A stretch of DNA of 12,236 bases from an uncultured Lachnospiraceae bacterium (GTDB taxonomy: Bacteria; Bacillota; Clostridia; Lachnospirales; Lachnospiraceae), in NCBI GenBank assembly GCA_910585825.1, contig CAJUEY010000060.1, forward strand, positions 1 through 12,236, read 5' to 3'. Under the pieces are notes generated by a model that was given only the letters and a program-made list of their open reading frames with translations, did no database searches and was not told the DNA's origin. Positions 1-6,670 of this stretch are shown in pieces. The position numbers were made by a program, and so were the translations under genes. Each line of letters starts with the position of its first letter. The first letter of the stretch is position 1.

Positions 1-1522
1 TTTGATCAATGTAATACATATCAAACTGCTCTGCCAGCAGCGCATCCCACTGAATTGTAATCATCGTATCTTCCTTGCCATACACGTTGCAGGCATTGAT
101 ATCTACTTTTGGTCCATAGAAGGCAGCTTCTCCCACATCTTCTACAAAATCAATGTCAAGCTCCTGTAAAACTTCCCTCATATGCTGTTCCGTTTCTTCC
201 CAAACTTCCGGTTCTCCAATGTATTTTTCCCGATTATCCGGGTCCCATTTTGAAAGGTGATAAGTAACGTCTTCCTCTACCCCCAGCGTCTGAAGGATAT
301 ATTTGGCCAGCGCCAGACATCCTTTGAACTCTTCTACCATTTGATCCGGACGGACGATCAAATGTCCCTCTGATATCGTAAACTGACGCACTCTTGTAAG
401 TCCGTGCATTTCTCCGGAATCTTCACAGCGGAATAACGTAGAAGTTTCTCCCATACGATAAGGCAGATCGCGGTAAGAATGCTGTTCATTTTTGTAAACA
501 TAATACTGGAACGGGCATGTCATAGGACGAAGGGCGAATACTTCTTTGTCCTTCTCCTCATCGCCCAGTACAAACATTCCTTCTTTATAATGATCCCAAT
601 GTCCGGAAATTTTATACAAATCGGATTTGGCCATAAGCGGCGTCCTGGTACGTACGTAGCCCCATTCTTTATCTTCTAAATCTTCAATCCATCGTTGAAG
701 TTTGATAATCATCTTTGTGCCTTTCGGCGTAAATAACGGAAGCCCCTGTCCGATGACATCTACGGTGGTAAACAATCCCATCTCGCGGCCTAATTTGTTA
801 TGATCCCTGCGTTTTGCATCTTCTAATTTTTCCAGATGCTCTTTCAATTCTTCTTTTTTGTTAAAAGCCGTTCCGTAAATACGCTGCAGACGGGCTTTTT
901 CGGAATCTCCCCTCCAATATGCCATGGAAGAAGAAATAAGCTTGTATGCCTTGATGCCTTTTGTGCTCATCAAATGCGGTCCTGCACAAAGATCCACAAA
1001 ACCGCCCTGGTCATAGAAAGAGATCTCTGAGCCTTCCGGCAGATCTTCAATCAGCTCAACTTTGTAGGGTTCCTCTCTGTCTTTCATGAAAGAAATCGCC
1101 TCTTCCTTGGGCAGCGTATATTTTGTAATGGCATGGCCTTCTTTGATGATCTTTTTCATCTCTGCTTCTATTTTGTCCAAATCTTCTCTGGAAAATGGTT
1201 CCGCATCAAAATCATAGTAGAATCCGTCTGCAATCGCAGGGCCGATGGTCACTTTTGCATTGGGGAACAGGCGTTTTACCGCTTCTGCCATAACATGGGC
1301 AGCCGTGTGGCGGATGACTTTTAAACCTTCTTCCTCACTGGCGGTTATAATATTCAAATTGGCGTCTTCTTTGATTTCTGTACGCAGATCCACAATCTCT
1401 CCGTTTAATTCTCCGGCGCATGCTGCTCTTGCAAGCCCTTCGCTGATATCCTTTGCGATTTCGTATACGGATTTCGGTTCATTGTACTCTTTGACTGAAC
1501 CGTCTTTTAATGTAATTTTCAT
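1..1522 (-). CDS. thrS: Threonyl-tRNA synthetase, 3' end cut by window edge
   Basis: Charges tRNA-Thr with threonine in the cytoplasm and removes mischarged serine. The first 507 residues are present; the start of the gene is inside the window and the C-terminal part is lost. Seen in order: an N-terminal TGS-like domain (about 1-62), the editing domain with HTAAH at 72-76 and a DLCAGPH stretch at 177-183 (Cys179, His183), then the class II catalytic core with RPMTCP at 332-337 (candidate zinc ligand Cys336), motif-2-like FRCEDSGEMHG at 364-374 and SEGH at 384-387 (candidate zinc ligand His387). Motif 3 and the anticodon-binding domain fall outside. The core differs from the common bacterial form, having TCPFQ and TISEGH where E. 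coli has NCPGH and TQDDAH. The start is an ATG six bases after AGGAGG (1529-1534). The T-box leader upstream supports the assignment. Confidence 0.97.
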   Translation of the reverse strand, partial: MKITLKDGSVKEYNEPKSVYEIAKDISEGLARAACAGELNGEIVDLRTEIKEDANLNIITASEEEGLKVIRHTAAHVMAEAVKRLFPNAKVTIGPAIADGFYYDFDAEPFSREDLDKIEAEMKKIIKEGHAITKYTLPKEEAISFMKDREEPYKVELIEDLPEGSEISFYDQGGFVDLCAGPHLMSTKGIKAYKLISSSMAYWRGDSEKARLQRIYGTAFNKKEELKEHLEKLEDAKRRDHNKLGREMGLFTTVDVIGQGLPLFTPKGTKMIIKLQRWIEDLEDKEWGYVRTRTPLMAKSDLYKISGHWDHYKEGMFVLGDEEKDKEVFALRPMTCPFQYYVYKNEQHSYRDLPYRMGETSTLFRCEDSGEMHGLTRVRQFTISEGHLIVRPDQMVEEFKGCLALAKYILQTLGVEEDVTYHLSKWDPDNREKYIGEPEVWEETEQHMREVLQELDIDFVEDVGEAAFYGPKVDINACNVYGKEDTMITIQWDALLAEQFDMYYIDQ

Positions 1523-1536
1523 TTTATTCCTCCTTT

Positions 1537-1572
1537 AAAAAATCCCTGATACATATAAAATATGTATCAGGG
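1537..1572 (-). terminator. T-box regulated terminator
   Basis: A 12-bp perfect stem, CCCTGATACATA (1561-1572) with TATGTATCAGGG (1544-1555), has a five-base loop and is followed by A and six T (1537-1543) on the minus strand. It is the alternative to the antiterminator formed with the T-box sequence at 1586-1600. Confidence 0.93.
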
Positions 1573-1837
1573 ACGATATGCTTTACCGTGGTTCCACCCA
1601 GTTTTTATTTCTCCAGTCCAGACGTGCCGCTGCTGGAAGAAATAAGCTCATTTGACGATAACGGAGTCACCGGACCGGATTGGGGCCGCTCAGAGTTAGT
1701 TTTCAGCTGTTTCCTGTAAAGATGCTTTCAGCACACTTTGGAAGTATCTGTTTTCTTCCCAAACGGCATCTCTCTCTGCTGCATTCCATCAGCTTACTCT
1801 TCTCTTCTACGTGTTAGATTCTTTGATTGTAACTGTT
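1537..1837 (-). promoter_or_regulatory. T-box riboswitch leader of thrS (probable Thr ACU specifier)
   Basis: This leader senses uncharged tRNA-Thr and allows transcription into thrS when charging is low. On the minus strand the 5' part can fold into Stem I: an AGAG/CTCT base, an AGUA motif, an AGCTG/CAGCT stem, a GATGC/GCATC stem and an apical GGAAG/CTTCC hairpin. In the internal loop facing AGUA the sequence reads GAAAACUAAC, placing ACU, a threonine codon, at 1698-1700 as the likely specifier. The T-box sequence TGGGTGGAACCACGG is at 1586-1600, a near match to the family consensus AGGGTGGNACCGCG. A terminator hairpin (1537-1572) follows and ends next to the thrS ribosome binding site. The fold was made by eye, so the specifier is less certain than the T-box itself. 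Confidence 0.93.
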
Positions 1838-1843
1838 CTCTTT

Positions 1844-1872
1844 ATCATAGGATATTTTGCTCCATATGTAAA
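1844..1872 (-). promoter_or_regulatory. Sigma-A promoter of thrS leader
   Basis: The -35 is TTTACA (1867-1872) and the -10 is TATGAT (1844-1849), with a 17-base spacer. Predicted transcription starts near 1837, giving a leader of about 315 bases. The -35 lies just after the stop codon of the SEC-C gene at 1880, so thrS has its own promoter and need not depend on read-through. Confidence 0.8.
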
Positions 1873-1879
1873 GAGATTT

Positions 1880-2380
1880 TTATCTGCCGCAGCAATGCTT
1901 GTATTTCTTGCCGCTGCCGCAGGGACACGGTTCATTGCGTCCTGTTTTCTTGCCGACAATGACTGTTCCGGATTTTTTCTGCTCCAGATACAGCGCTTTT
2001 TTTGTTTCCGGATCAAAAATTTCATCCCACATGGGCAGCTCATACAGCCAGTCTGCTTTGGCGTCTACCATGTTCTTATACAATTTTTCTTTATCAAAAG
2101 CAAGGCTGACCTTTGTATCTTCTTCCATAGTGTCAATCGGATTTGGTTCTGCCAGACTGTCGTTAATGCCATCTAAAAAGCCTGTCATGTCAAGAATGCT
2201 GATCTCGTATTTCTCAGCAAGTTCTTTGACTGTTCCTTCTACCTTTTCTTCGGGATTTGTCAAAAGCTTTTCATATATACCTTTTTCTACCAGAAAATAT
2301 CTCTGCCAGAATTTCTGCAGCTCCTGTTTATTTGCTTTTTCATTATAGGCAATCTTCTGCCAGTTCTCTAATAATGCCAT
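1880..2380 (-). CDS. SEC-C motif (YecA/SecA-type zinc motif) protein
   Basis: A 166-residue soluble protein of unknown function. The last 19 residues form a canonical SEC-C motif, with Cys152, Cys154, the GSGKKYKH stretch and the Cys163-Cys164 pair. This is the zinc-binding tail found on SecA, YecA and many small proteins, where it usually mediates contact with partners such as SecB or the ribosome. The preceding 145 residues are acidic, probably helical, and match no domain I can name; there is no signal peptide or membrane segment. The ATG start follows AGGAG. It has its own promoter (2420-2448), and the thrS promoter begins right after its stop, so it is probably a single-gene unit. The motif is certain; the role is not. 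Confidence 0.9.
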   Translation of the reverse strand: MALLENWQKIAYNEKANKQELQKFWQRYFLVEKGIYEKLLTNPEEKVEGTVKELAEKYEISILDMTGFLDGINDSLAEPNPIDTMEEDTKVSLAFDKEKLYKNMVDAKADWLYELPMWDEIFDPETKKALYLEQKKSGTVIVGKKTGRNEPCPCGSGKKYKHCCGR

Positions 2381-2419
2381 TGTTCTGCTCCTTTTCTGAA
2401 AATCACAAAATTATATTTT

Positions 2420-2448
2420 ATTATAACAGATGCCTGTCCAACTTTCAA
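2420..2448 (-). promoter_or_regulatory. Sigma-A promoter of the SEC-C gene
   Basis: The minus strand has TTGAAA (2443-2448), a 17-base spacer and a perfect TATAAT (2420-2425), followed by an AT-rich leader and the AGGAG site of the SEC-C gene. Confidence 0.8.
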
Positions 2449-2489
2449 TTGTTCAAAAAAATTTTTATTTTTTAATTTTATGTATAAGT

Positions 2490-2640
2490 TTTTCATATGC
2501 GGCTCATACTAGTATTGTTCCCGAAGAGATCAATCCCCCACCTGCTCTTCGGGCAACATTACCAAAGATGCAAGAATACTTATCCTCCCCTATGAAAACC
2601 TCTAAGACTGCAGAGCTGTAGTCTTGGGGGTTTTCTTTTT
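2490..2640 (+). ncRNA. Candidate structured small RNA ending in an intrinsic terminator
   Basis: This gap holds no credible protein gene but has nested pairing: TTTTCATA (2490-2497) with TATGAAAA (2591-2598), AGTATT (2511-2516) with AATACT (2575-2580), and GTT-CCCGAAGAG (2517-2528) with CTCTTCGGG-C-AAC (2545-2557). A terminator hairpin (2595-2640) follows. Its TCT/GGG segment pairs as U-G, C-G, U-G only in plus-strand RNA; on the minus strand it leaves C-A mismatches. A T-run follows only on the plus side. This points to a plus-strand transcript of about 150 bases. The outer stem and terminator share AAAA at 2595-2598, so the two may compete, as in a riboswitch, but no gene follows on this strand. 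I found no convincing promoter (TATAAG at 2483-2488 lacks a -35) and cannot match a known class; 6S RNA was considered and not supported. Confidence 0.45.
2595..2640 (+). terminator. Intrinsic terminator, plus-oriented
   Basis: AAAACC-TCT-AAGACT (2595-2609) pairs with AGTCTT-GGG-GGTTTT (2620-2634), a 15-bp stem including two G-U pairs in plus-strand RNA, followed by CTTTTT. It may also weakly stop the minus-strand gene ending at 2655, but that reading has two mismatches and only the stem's own T-run. Confidence 0.75.
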
Positions 2641-2654
2641 ACTTACGCCAATCC

Positions 2655-4259
2655 CTACTGCATCTCCTCCAACAGGCCTTTTATGCCTTCCTCTTCAAAA
2701 ATCCCTTTATAATATCCGATTTCATCCTGAATCAGCTGATCAATCACTTTCATCCCCAAAAGCTCCACAGGGGCTTTATCATCCGTCATCCGATAATCTC
2801 CGGCCTGATAAGGCTTTAGTCCCGCAAAAACTGTCTGCATCATCTCCGACAATTCCAAATCCGAAAGAGATTCGATGCCGGAAGAAAGATTTTCTGTCAT
2901 CTTCCCGGAATTTGATGCAAACAATTCCCGATTTGTGGTTCCCGGAACATCAATGGTATAGACTTCATCAAATACAGCAGAAATCGTATCGGCAAGATAC
3001 TGATTGATATTGCCCTCTTCCTCTCCTCTCATATTCATATTGACCACCATAACGCCGTTTTCTGTCAAATGATCTTTTACTAAAGTAAAAAATTCTACAG
3101 AGGACATCTGAAACGGTATGGTAATATCCTGATAAGCATCTACCATAATCACATCATATTTTTTGTCAACCACATTTAAGTATGCCCTGCCGTCATAAGT
3201 AATCACATTCACGTTTTCCGGCAGTTTAAAATAAGCTTCTGCCAGTTTTGTAATCTTTTCATCAATTTCCACGCCTTCAATCTGCATATTGTCAAAATAC
3301 CGCTCACACTGCGTCGCAAAGGTTCCTGTCCCGTTTCCCAAAATCAACGTCTCCAGGCGCTCCTTCTGCATCCCTTCCGCCATGACAGGCGCCGCCAGCG
3401 CATAATCATAATACATCCCGGTCAGACTGTTGTCTTTTTTCATAATGGACTGCACGCCAAACAATACGTTTGTAGAAAGAATCACATCCGTTTCGTTTTC
3501 TTTCACCTGCAGATAATTATAAACCGATTCTCCTTCATAAGTCAGATGATTTTCCCAGAAAGCAAAACTGTCGGAATATCCGGTGATACAGCAAAGGACA
3601 AAGAAAACAATTCCAACGACAGTTTTTCCCAGGCCCGTTTTGGTACTGATAAAATAAATACCGGTCAGCAAAAGCAAAATGCCTGCAAATATCAAAAATG
3701 TAATAGAAGTTCCCACGGAAGGAATCGTCACAAAGGTAGGAAGAAACGTCCCCAATATACTTCCAATCGTATTCGATGCATTTAACATCCCTACGGTTTT
3801 GCCGCTGTCAGAAAGACTGTCCACTGTATATTTCACCAAAGAAGGAGTCACTGTCCCCAAAAGAAAAAGGGGAAATACAAAAATCACCATACATGCCAGA
3901 AATCCGGCCCATATTAAAAAGTTCGTATTGACGGTAAAAATCAGCACTGCCGATATGCCAAGAATCACATATTTTCCCACTGCCGGAATCAATGCAATCC
4001 ATATGGCGGCAATCAGTATCCTACGATAGAGCTTGTCCGGATCGGGATTTTTATCTGCATATCTTCCGCCGTAAATATTTCCCAATGCCATGGCAATCAT
4101 AATCGTGCCGATAATGATCGTCCACACAATCTGAGAGGAACTGAAATACGGCGCCAACAGACGGCTCGCTCCCAATTCCACTGCCATAACCGACATTCCC
4201 GCAAAGAATTCCGTCAGATAAAGATAGCGTTTATTGGATAATATTTTCTTTTCGTTCAT
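2655..4259 (-). CDS. Membrane protein fused to spermidine-synthase-like domain
   Basis: A 534-residue protein. The N-terminal part, about residues 12-225, has six or seven hydrophobic segments (for example 45-62, 82-105, 113-138, 183-203, 212-228). The C-terminal part has the fold of spermidine synthase/SAM-dependent enzymes: LILGNGTGT at 305-313 (cofactor loop), VEID at 330-333, YDGRAY at 355-360, YDVIMVDAY at 368-376 and MTDDKAPVE at 491-499. This matches the fused MFS/spermidine synthase family. In true spermidine synthases the acidic motif is usually DSSDP or DSTDP; here it reads DAYQD, so polyamine synthesis is not assured. No speD or other polyamine gene is nearby. The ATG start follows AGGAG. 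A strong promoter lies at 4296-4324, divergent from the next gene. Confidence 0.88.
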   Translation of the reverse strand: MNEKKILSNKRYLYLTEFFAGMSVMAVELGASRLLAPYFSSSQIVWTIIIGTIMIAMALGNIYGGRYADKNPDPDKLYRRILIAAIWIALIPAVGKYVILGISAVLIFTVNTNFLIWAGFLACMVIFVFPLFLLGTVTPSLVKYTVDSLSDSGKTVGMLNASNTIGSILGTFLPTFVTIPSVGTSITFLIFAGILLLLTGIYFISTKTGLGKTVVGIVFFVLCCITGYSDSFAFWENHLTYEGESVYNYLQVKENETDVILSTNVLFGVQSIMKKDNSLTGMYYDYALAAPVMAEGMQKERLETLILGNGTGTFATQCERYFDNMQIEGVEIDEKITKLAEAYFKLPENVNVITYDGRAYLNVVDKKYDVIMVDAYQDITIPFQMSSVEFFTLVKDHLTENGVMVVNMNMRGEEEGNINQYLADTISAVFDEVYTIDVPGTTNRELFASNSGKMTENLSSGIESLSDLELSEMMQTVFAGLKPYQAGDYRMTDDKAPVELLGMKVIDQLIQDEIGYYKGIFEEEGIKGLLEEMQ

Positions 4260-4295
4260 TATGACTCCTTTTCTTACATATAATATGTTTTTTAA

Positions 4296-4324
4296 ATTAT
4301 AGCATTCTTCTCTCTTTCTGACAA
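4296..4324 (-). promoter_or_regulatory. Sigma-A promoter of the spermidine-synthase-like gene
   Basis: The minus strand reads TTGTCA (4319-4324), 17 bases, TATAAT (4296-4301). Its -35 is separated by only eight bases from the -35 of the divergent plus-strand promoter. Confidence 0.85.
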
Positions 4325-4332
4325 TTCATGCC

Positions 4333-4361
4333 TTGACGTTTTGTGGAATTCTCTGTATGAT
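4333..4361 (+). promoter_or_regulatory. Sigma-A promoter of the 77-residue membrane protein gene
   Basis: TTGACG (4333-4338), a 17-base spacer and TATGAT (4356-4361). The start codon is 38 bases past the -10. Confidence 0.85.
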
Positions 4362-4398
4362 ATGAAATACAAAGTAATAAAAACAGAAAGGAATCCCA

Positions 4399-4632
4399 AT
4401 GAAAAATATAAAACGAATTTTATCCGTTCTCGTTGTCATTCTTCTGGCCGGAATGTACATCGCTTCATTCATCTTTGCATTAATTGACAGTCCTGATGCT
4501 TTTGAATGCTTAAAAATATCCATCGGACTGACTATACTGATTCCCGTTCTTCTCTGGATCTATCTGGCCATGTTCCGTTTTATCAAACAGCGCAGACAGG
4601 AAAATAAGGACGCCTCCCAAGGAGAATCCTAA
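4399..4632 (+). CDS. Small two-helix membrane protein, unknown function
   Basis: A 77-residue protein with two hydrophobic segments (about 7-27 and 40-60), a short loop between them (IDSPDAFECLK), and a highly charged, polar C-terminal tail. The N-terminal MKNIKR and the tail RFIKQRRQ suggest both ends are cytoplasmic by the positive-inside rule. I recognise no family. It is well supported as a gene by a consensus promoter (4333-4361), an AAAGGA site (4387-4392) seven bases before the ATG, and a terminator directly after the stop. It is a one-gene unit, divergent from the spermidine-synthase-like gene and convergent with spoIIIA. Confidence 0.82.
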   Translation: MKNIKRILSVLVVILLAGMYIASFIFALIDSPDAFECLKISIGLTILIPVLLWIYLAMFRFIKQRRQENKDASQGES

Positions 4633-4648
4633 ATAACCGGAAAATAAT

Positions 4649-4696
4649 AAAGAAAAGATCTCACAGTGAATCCACTATGAAATCTTTTCTTTTTTT
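4649..4696. terminator. Bidirectional terminator between spoIIIAH and the small membrane gene
   Basis: AAAGAAAAGAT (4649-4659) pairs perfectly with ATCTTTTCTTT (4682-4692), followed by more T on the plus strand. Read from the other side, the same stem is followed by a T-rich run that can end the spoIIIA transcript. The plus-side T-run abuts the spoIIIAH stop codon. Confidence 0.85.
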
Positions 4697-5480
4697 ACTG
4701 CGGCGTCTCCGTCGAATCGATTGTTTCTGTGGTCTCTGTCTGTGTATTGCTGCCCGTCTGTGTCTCACTTTCACCCTGAGCAGTTGTATCAATTGGTGTA
4801 ATAATGATATTTTCCGCATTGATATTTGTCTTGCGCTTTACAATATCTTCAATCTGCGCCCGTTTTGCATCGGTAACATCTCCCATATTCAGCACAACAT
4901 CCACCGCATCGTTGGTAATGCTGACTACCACATCGGTAAATCCCTTGGCCTCTAAAAGCATTTCCGCTGCCGCCTCACGCTCTGCAATATCGGTAAGCGC
5001 AATCATTTGATCTACAGCAGATTGTTTTTGCTCATCGGTAAGCGTCGTACTATTGACAATTCCAAGGAGTGTTTCTTTATTCTTGGCCCGTACCTGTTCC
5101 CTTGCTAGCTTCATCTCTGCGGCAAAATCCACATTGCTTACGGTGGAACTGGTAAGCACAGCCTCACCGGGATTTAAATCGCTGCCTGTTTCTGCAGCAT
5201 TTTCTCCAATTGTCTGGGTGCTATCCTCTAATGCCACTTCATCGCCCGTTGTTTCTGTGGATGCAGCAACATCAATGCCGTCGTCTCCCGTATCTGTAAA
5301 AATGTCGCCTTCTACAATCGGGCTGTCGGAAATCTCGTAGGAATCCTCAGTAATGTCTTCACTTGCTACTTCTGATGTGCCGTTCAAATTGCTCCTGGTA
5401 TAGCTGACATATCCGGCAACAGCGATCATGAGCGCCAGTGCTGTAATGATGATCTGATTTTTTTTCAACTTTTTTTTCAA
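4695..5480 (-). CDS. spoIIIAH: Stage III sporulation protein AH
   Basis: The mother-cell membrane component that contacts forespore SpoIIQ across the intermembrane space and forms a ring related to type III secretion EscJ/YscJ proteins. The 261 residues show a lysine-rich start, one membrane helix (9-27), a long acidic Ser/Thr/Asp/Glu-rich linker (about 34-112), a helical stretch with REQVRAKNKETL (127-138) and the ring-building domain (about 115-230). A Thr/Gln/Glu-rich tail follows (231-261). Linker and tail make it longer than the B. subtilis protein of about 218 residues. The start is a TTG that overlaps the spoIIIAG stop by four bases (TTGA) and lies seven bases after AGGAGG (5488-5493), so translation is probably coupled. 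Last gene of the operon. Confidence 0.94.
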   Translation of the reverse strand: MKKKLKKNQIIITALALMIAVAGYVSYTRSNLNGTSEVASEDITEDSYEISDSPIVEGDIFTDTGDDGIDVAASTETTGDEVALEDSTQTIGENAAETGSDLNPGEAVLTSSTVSNVDFAAEMKLAREQVRAKNKETLLGIVNSTTLTDEQKQSAVDQMIALTDIAEREAAAEMLLEAKGFTDVVVSITNDAVDVVLNMGDVTDAKRAQIEDIVKRKTNINAENIIITPIDTTAQGESETQTGSNTQTETTETIDSTETPQ

Positions 5481-6073
5481 TATCCTTCCTCCTGAATATT
5501 CATCTTAACTACTTTAATTCTATTCACGTCTATTTGGAATAATGCCATTACCGCTTCAGAAATATTTTGCTTTACTACGGTATCTTCTCCTCCCTGGGCA
5601 ACTATCAGCACGCCGGATACTTTGGGCATCATCTCTTTTCCCACAAAAGGACTCTTCTGATCTCCCTCTTCTCCATATACGGTCGCCTGGGTTGTCTGTA
5701 CATTCTGTTCTCTCCGGACTCCTCCTGCAGAATCGCTTTCCTGCAGATCTGAAGTTTCATTTGTCTGATCTTTTTCTATCACGCTTTCCCCCATATCTTC
5801 CAGAGTAATCATCACTTCTACCTGTCCCACTCCGTTTATTTTGGAAAGCGTATCTTTTAATTTCACCTCCAATTCCTGTGCATAATCTTTTTGTGACGTA
5901 ATATCCTGTATCTTCTGCTCTTCCTTCTGCTGTACTTCTGTTTCTTTTTCTTTTCGTGCTCCTGTGGGTATTGCAGCTACCATAAGCAGAATGCCTGTCA
6001 GAATCAAAATTGTCCATTGACTTTTATCCCATTTTTTCCATGCTTTATTTTGAAAAAAATCTTTTGGCCTCAC
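5477..6073 (-). CDS. spoIIIAG: Stage III sporulation protein AG
   Basis: In B. subtilis this protein forms a large ring in the outer forespore membrane as part of the SpoIIIA-SpoIIQ channel. The 198 residues have a basic cytoplasmic end, one membrane helix (19-37), a charged linker, and the ring domain split by an insertion: KDTLSKINGVGQVEVMITLE (73-92) and GVLIVAQGGEDTVVKQNISE (154-173) with the conserved SPFVGKE at 141-147. This is the usual family layout and length. The start is GTG, five bases after AGGAGG, whose bases overlap the spoIIIAF stop region. Confidence 0.95.
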   Translation of the reverse strand: MRPKDFFQNKAWKKWDKSQWTILILTGILLMVAAIPTGARKEKETEVQQKEEQKIQDITSQKDYAQELEVKLKDTLSKINGVGQVEVMITLEDMGESVIEKDQTNETSDLQESDSAGGVRREQNVQTTQATVYGEEGDQKSPFVGKEMMPKVSGVLIVAQGGEDTVVKQNISEAVMALFQIDVNRIKVVKMNIQEEGY

Positions 6074-6082
6074 AGATACCTC

Positions 6083-6619
6083 CTAATAGATAATCGAAAT
6101 CCGGTCTGCATCCATCTGATAATATGCAGAAAGTTTTTCCCGTAATGCAGCAATTTCCGCCGTTTCCGTCTGATTGTCCACTCTTCCTACAATAATCGCC
6201 TCCACCTCCTGTTTCGCCACTGTAAGCTCCATAGTCTCTATTTCAAAGGATTCATTTAATGTAACTTCCACGCCAATCACGCCATAGCCGGAATTCTCTG
6301 CCAGCAGTTTGACGTCTTCCCCGATGGCTTTTTCGTAATAGCCTATGTAGGAATCTTCATTTAAAAAATCAATTTTTTCCTGATCCATTTTAATCCCTGC
6401 CAATCCCTGCCAGAAACTGTCATAGGATATTTTTTCAAAGAGGTCTTCTGATTTGCCCGCCGCCTGAAAAATCGGATTTATTAATGCAATCACCAGAATA
6501 ATCTCTACAAAAATCTGAATATATTTTTTGTATTCTTTTTTTGCCGCAACAGATGTCAGCACTGTCATAAACAACACCACCATACTGTAATTTTTAACCC
6601 AGTCCACGATTCCTGTCAT
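6083..6619 (-). CDS. spoIIIAF: Stage III sporulation protein AF
   Basis: A 178-residue membrane protein of the SpoIIIA complex. It has two N-terminal membrane helices (about 9-25 and 32-52) and an extracytoplasmic domain (about 85-178) of the same ring-building type as AG and AH, ending ADRISIIY. The N-terminal WVKNYSMVVLFMTVLTSV and the LINPIF stretch are typical of the family. The ATG follows GGAGG. It lies 51 bases from spoIIIAE and nine bases from spoIIIAG. Confidence 0.94.
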   Translation of the reverse strand: MTGIVDWVKNYSMVVLFMTVLTSVAAKKEYKKYIQIFVEIILVIALINPIFQAAGKSEDLFEKISYDSFWQGLAGIKMDQEKIDFLNEDSYIGYYEKAIGEDVKLLAENSGYGVIGVEVTLNESFEIETMELTVAKQEVEAIIVGRVDNQTETAEIAALREKLSAYYQMDADRISIIY

Positions 6620-6670
6620 AGCAGCCTCCTGTCTCTATTTATCCTCTGATTATACCGTTATCCAGCTCTC

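Noticed and set aside
1899..2348. A 149-codon open frame antisense to the SEC-C gene
   Set aside because: It is a shadow of a gene with a clear motif, promoter and ribosome binding site; the antisense product shows no recognisable domain.
2624..3007. A 127-codon plus-strand frame opposite the spermidine-synthase-like gene
   Set aside because: It begins inside the terminator hairpin, lacks a ribosome binding site and has a low-complexity composition.
4276..4288. Palindrome ACATATAATATGT in the leader of the spermidine-synthase-like gene
   Set aside because: Short and AT-rich, no second copy nearby, so likely chance.
6649..6654. TATAAT on the minus strand in the 51-base gap between spoIIIAE and spoIIIAF
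   Set aside because: No -35 at a workable distance and no extended -10; the gap also carries only a normal ribosome binding site.
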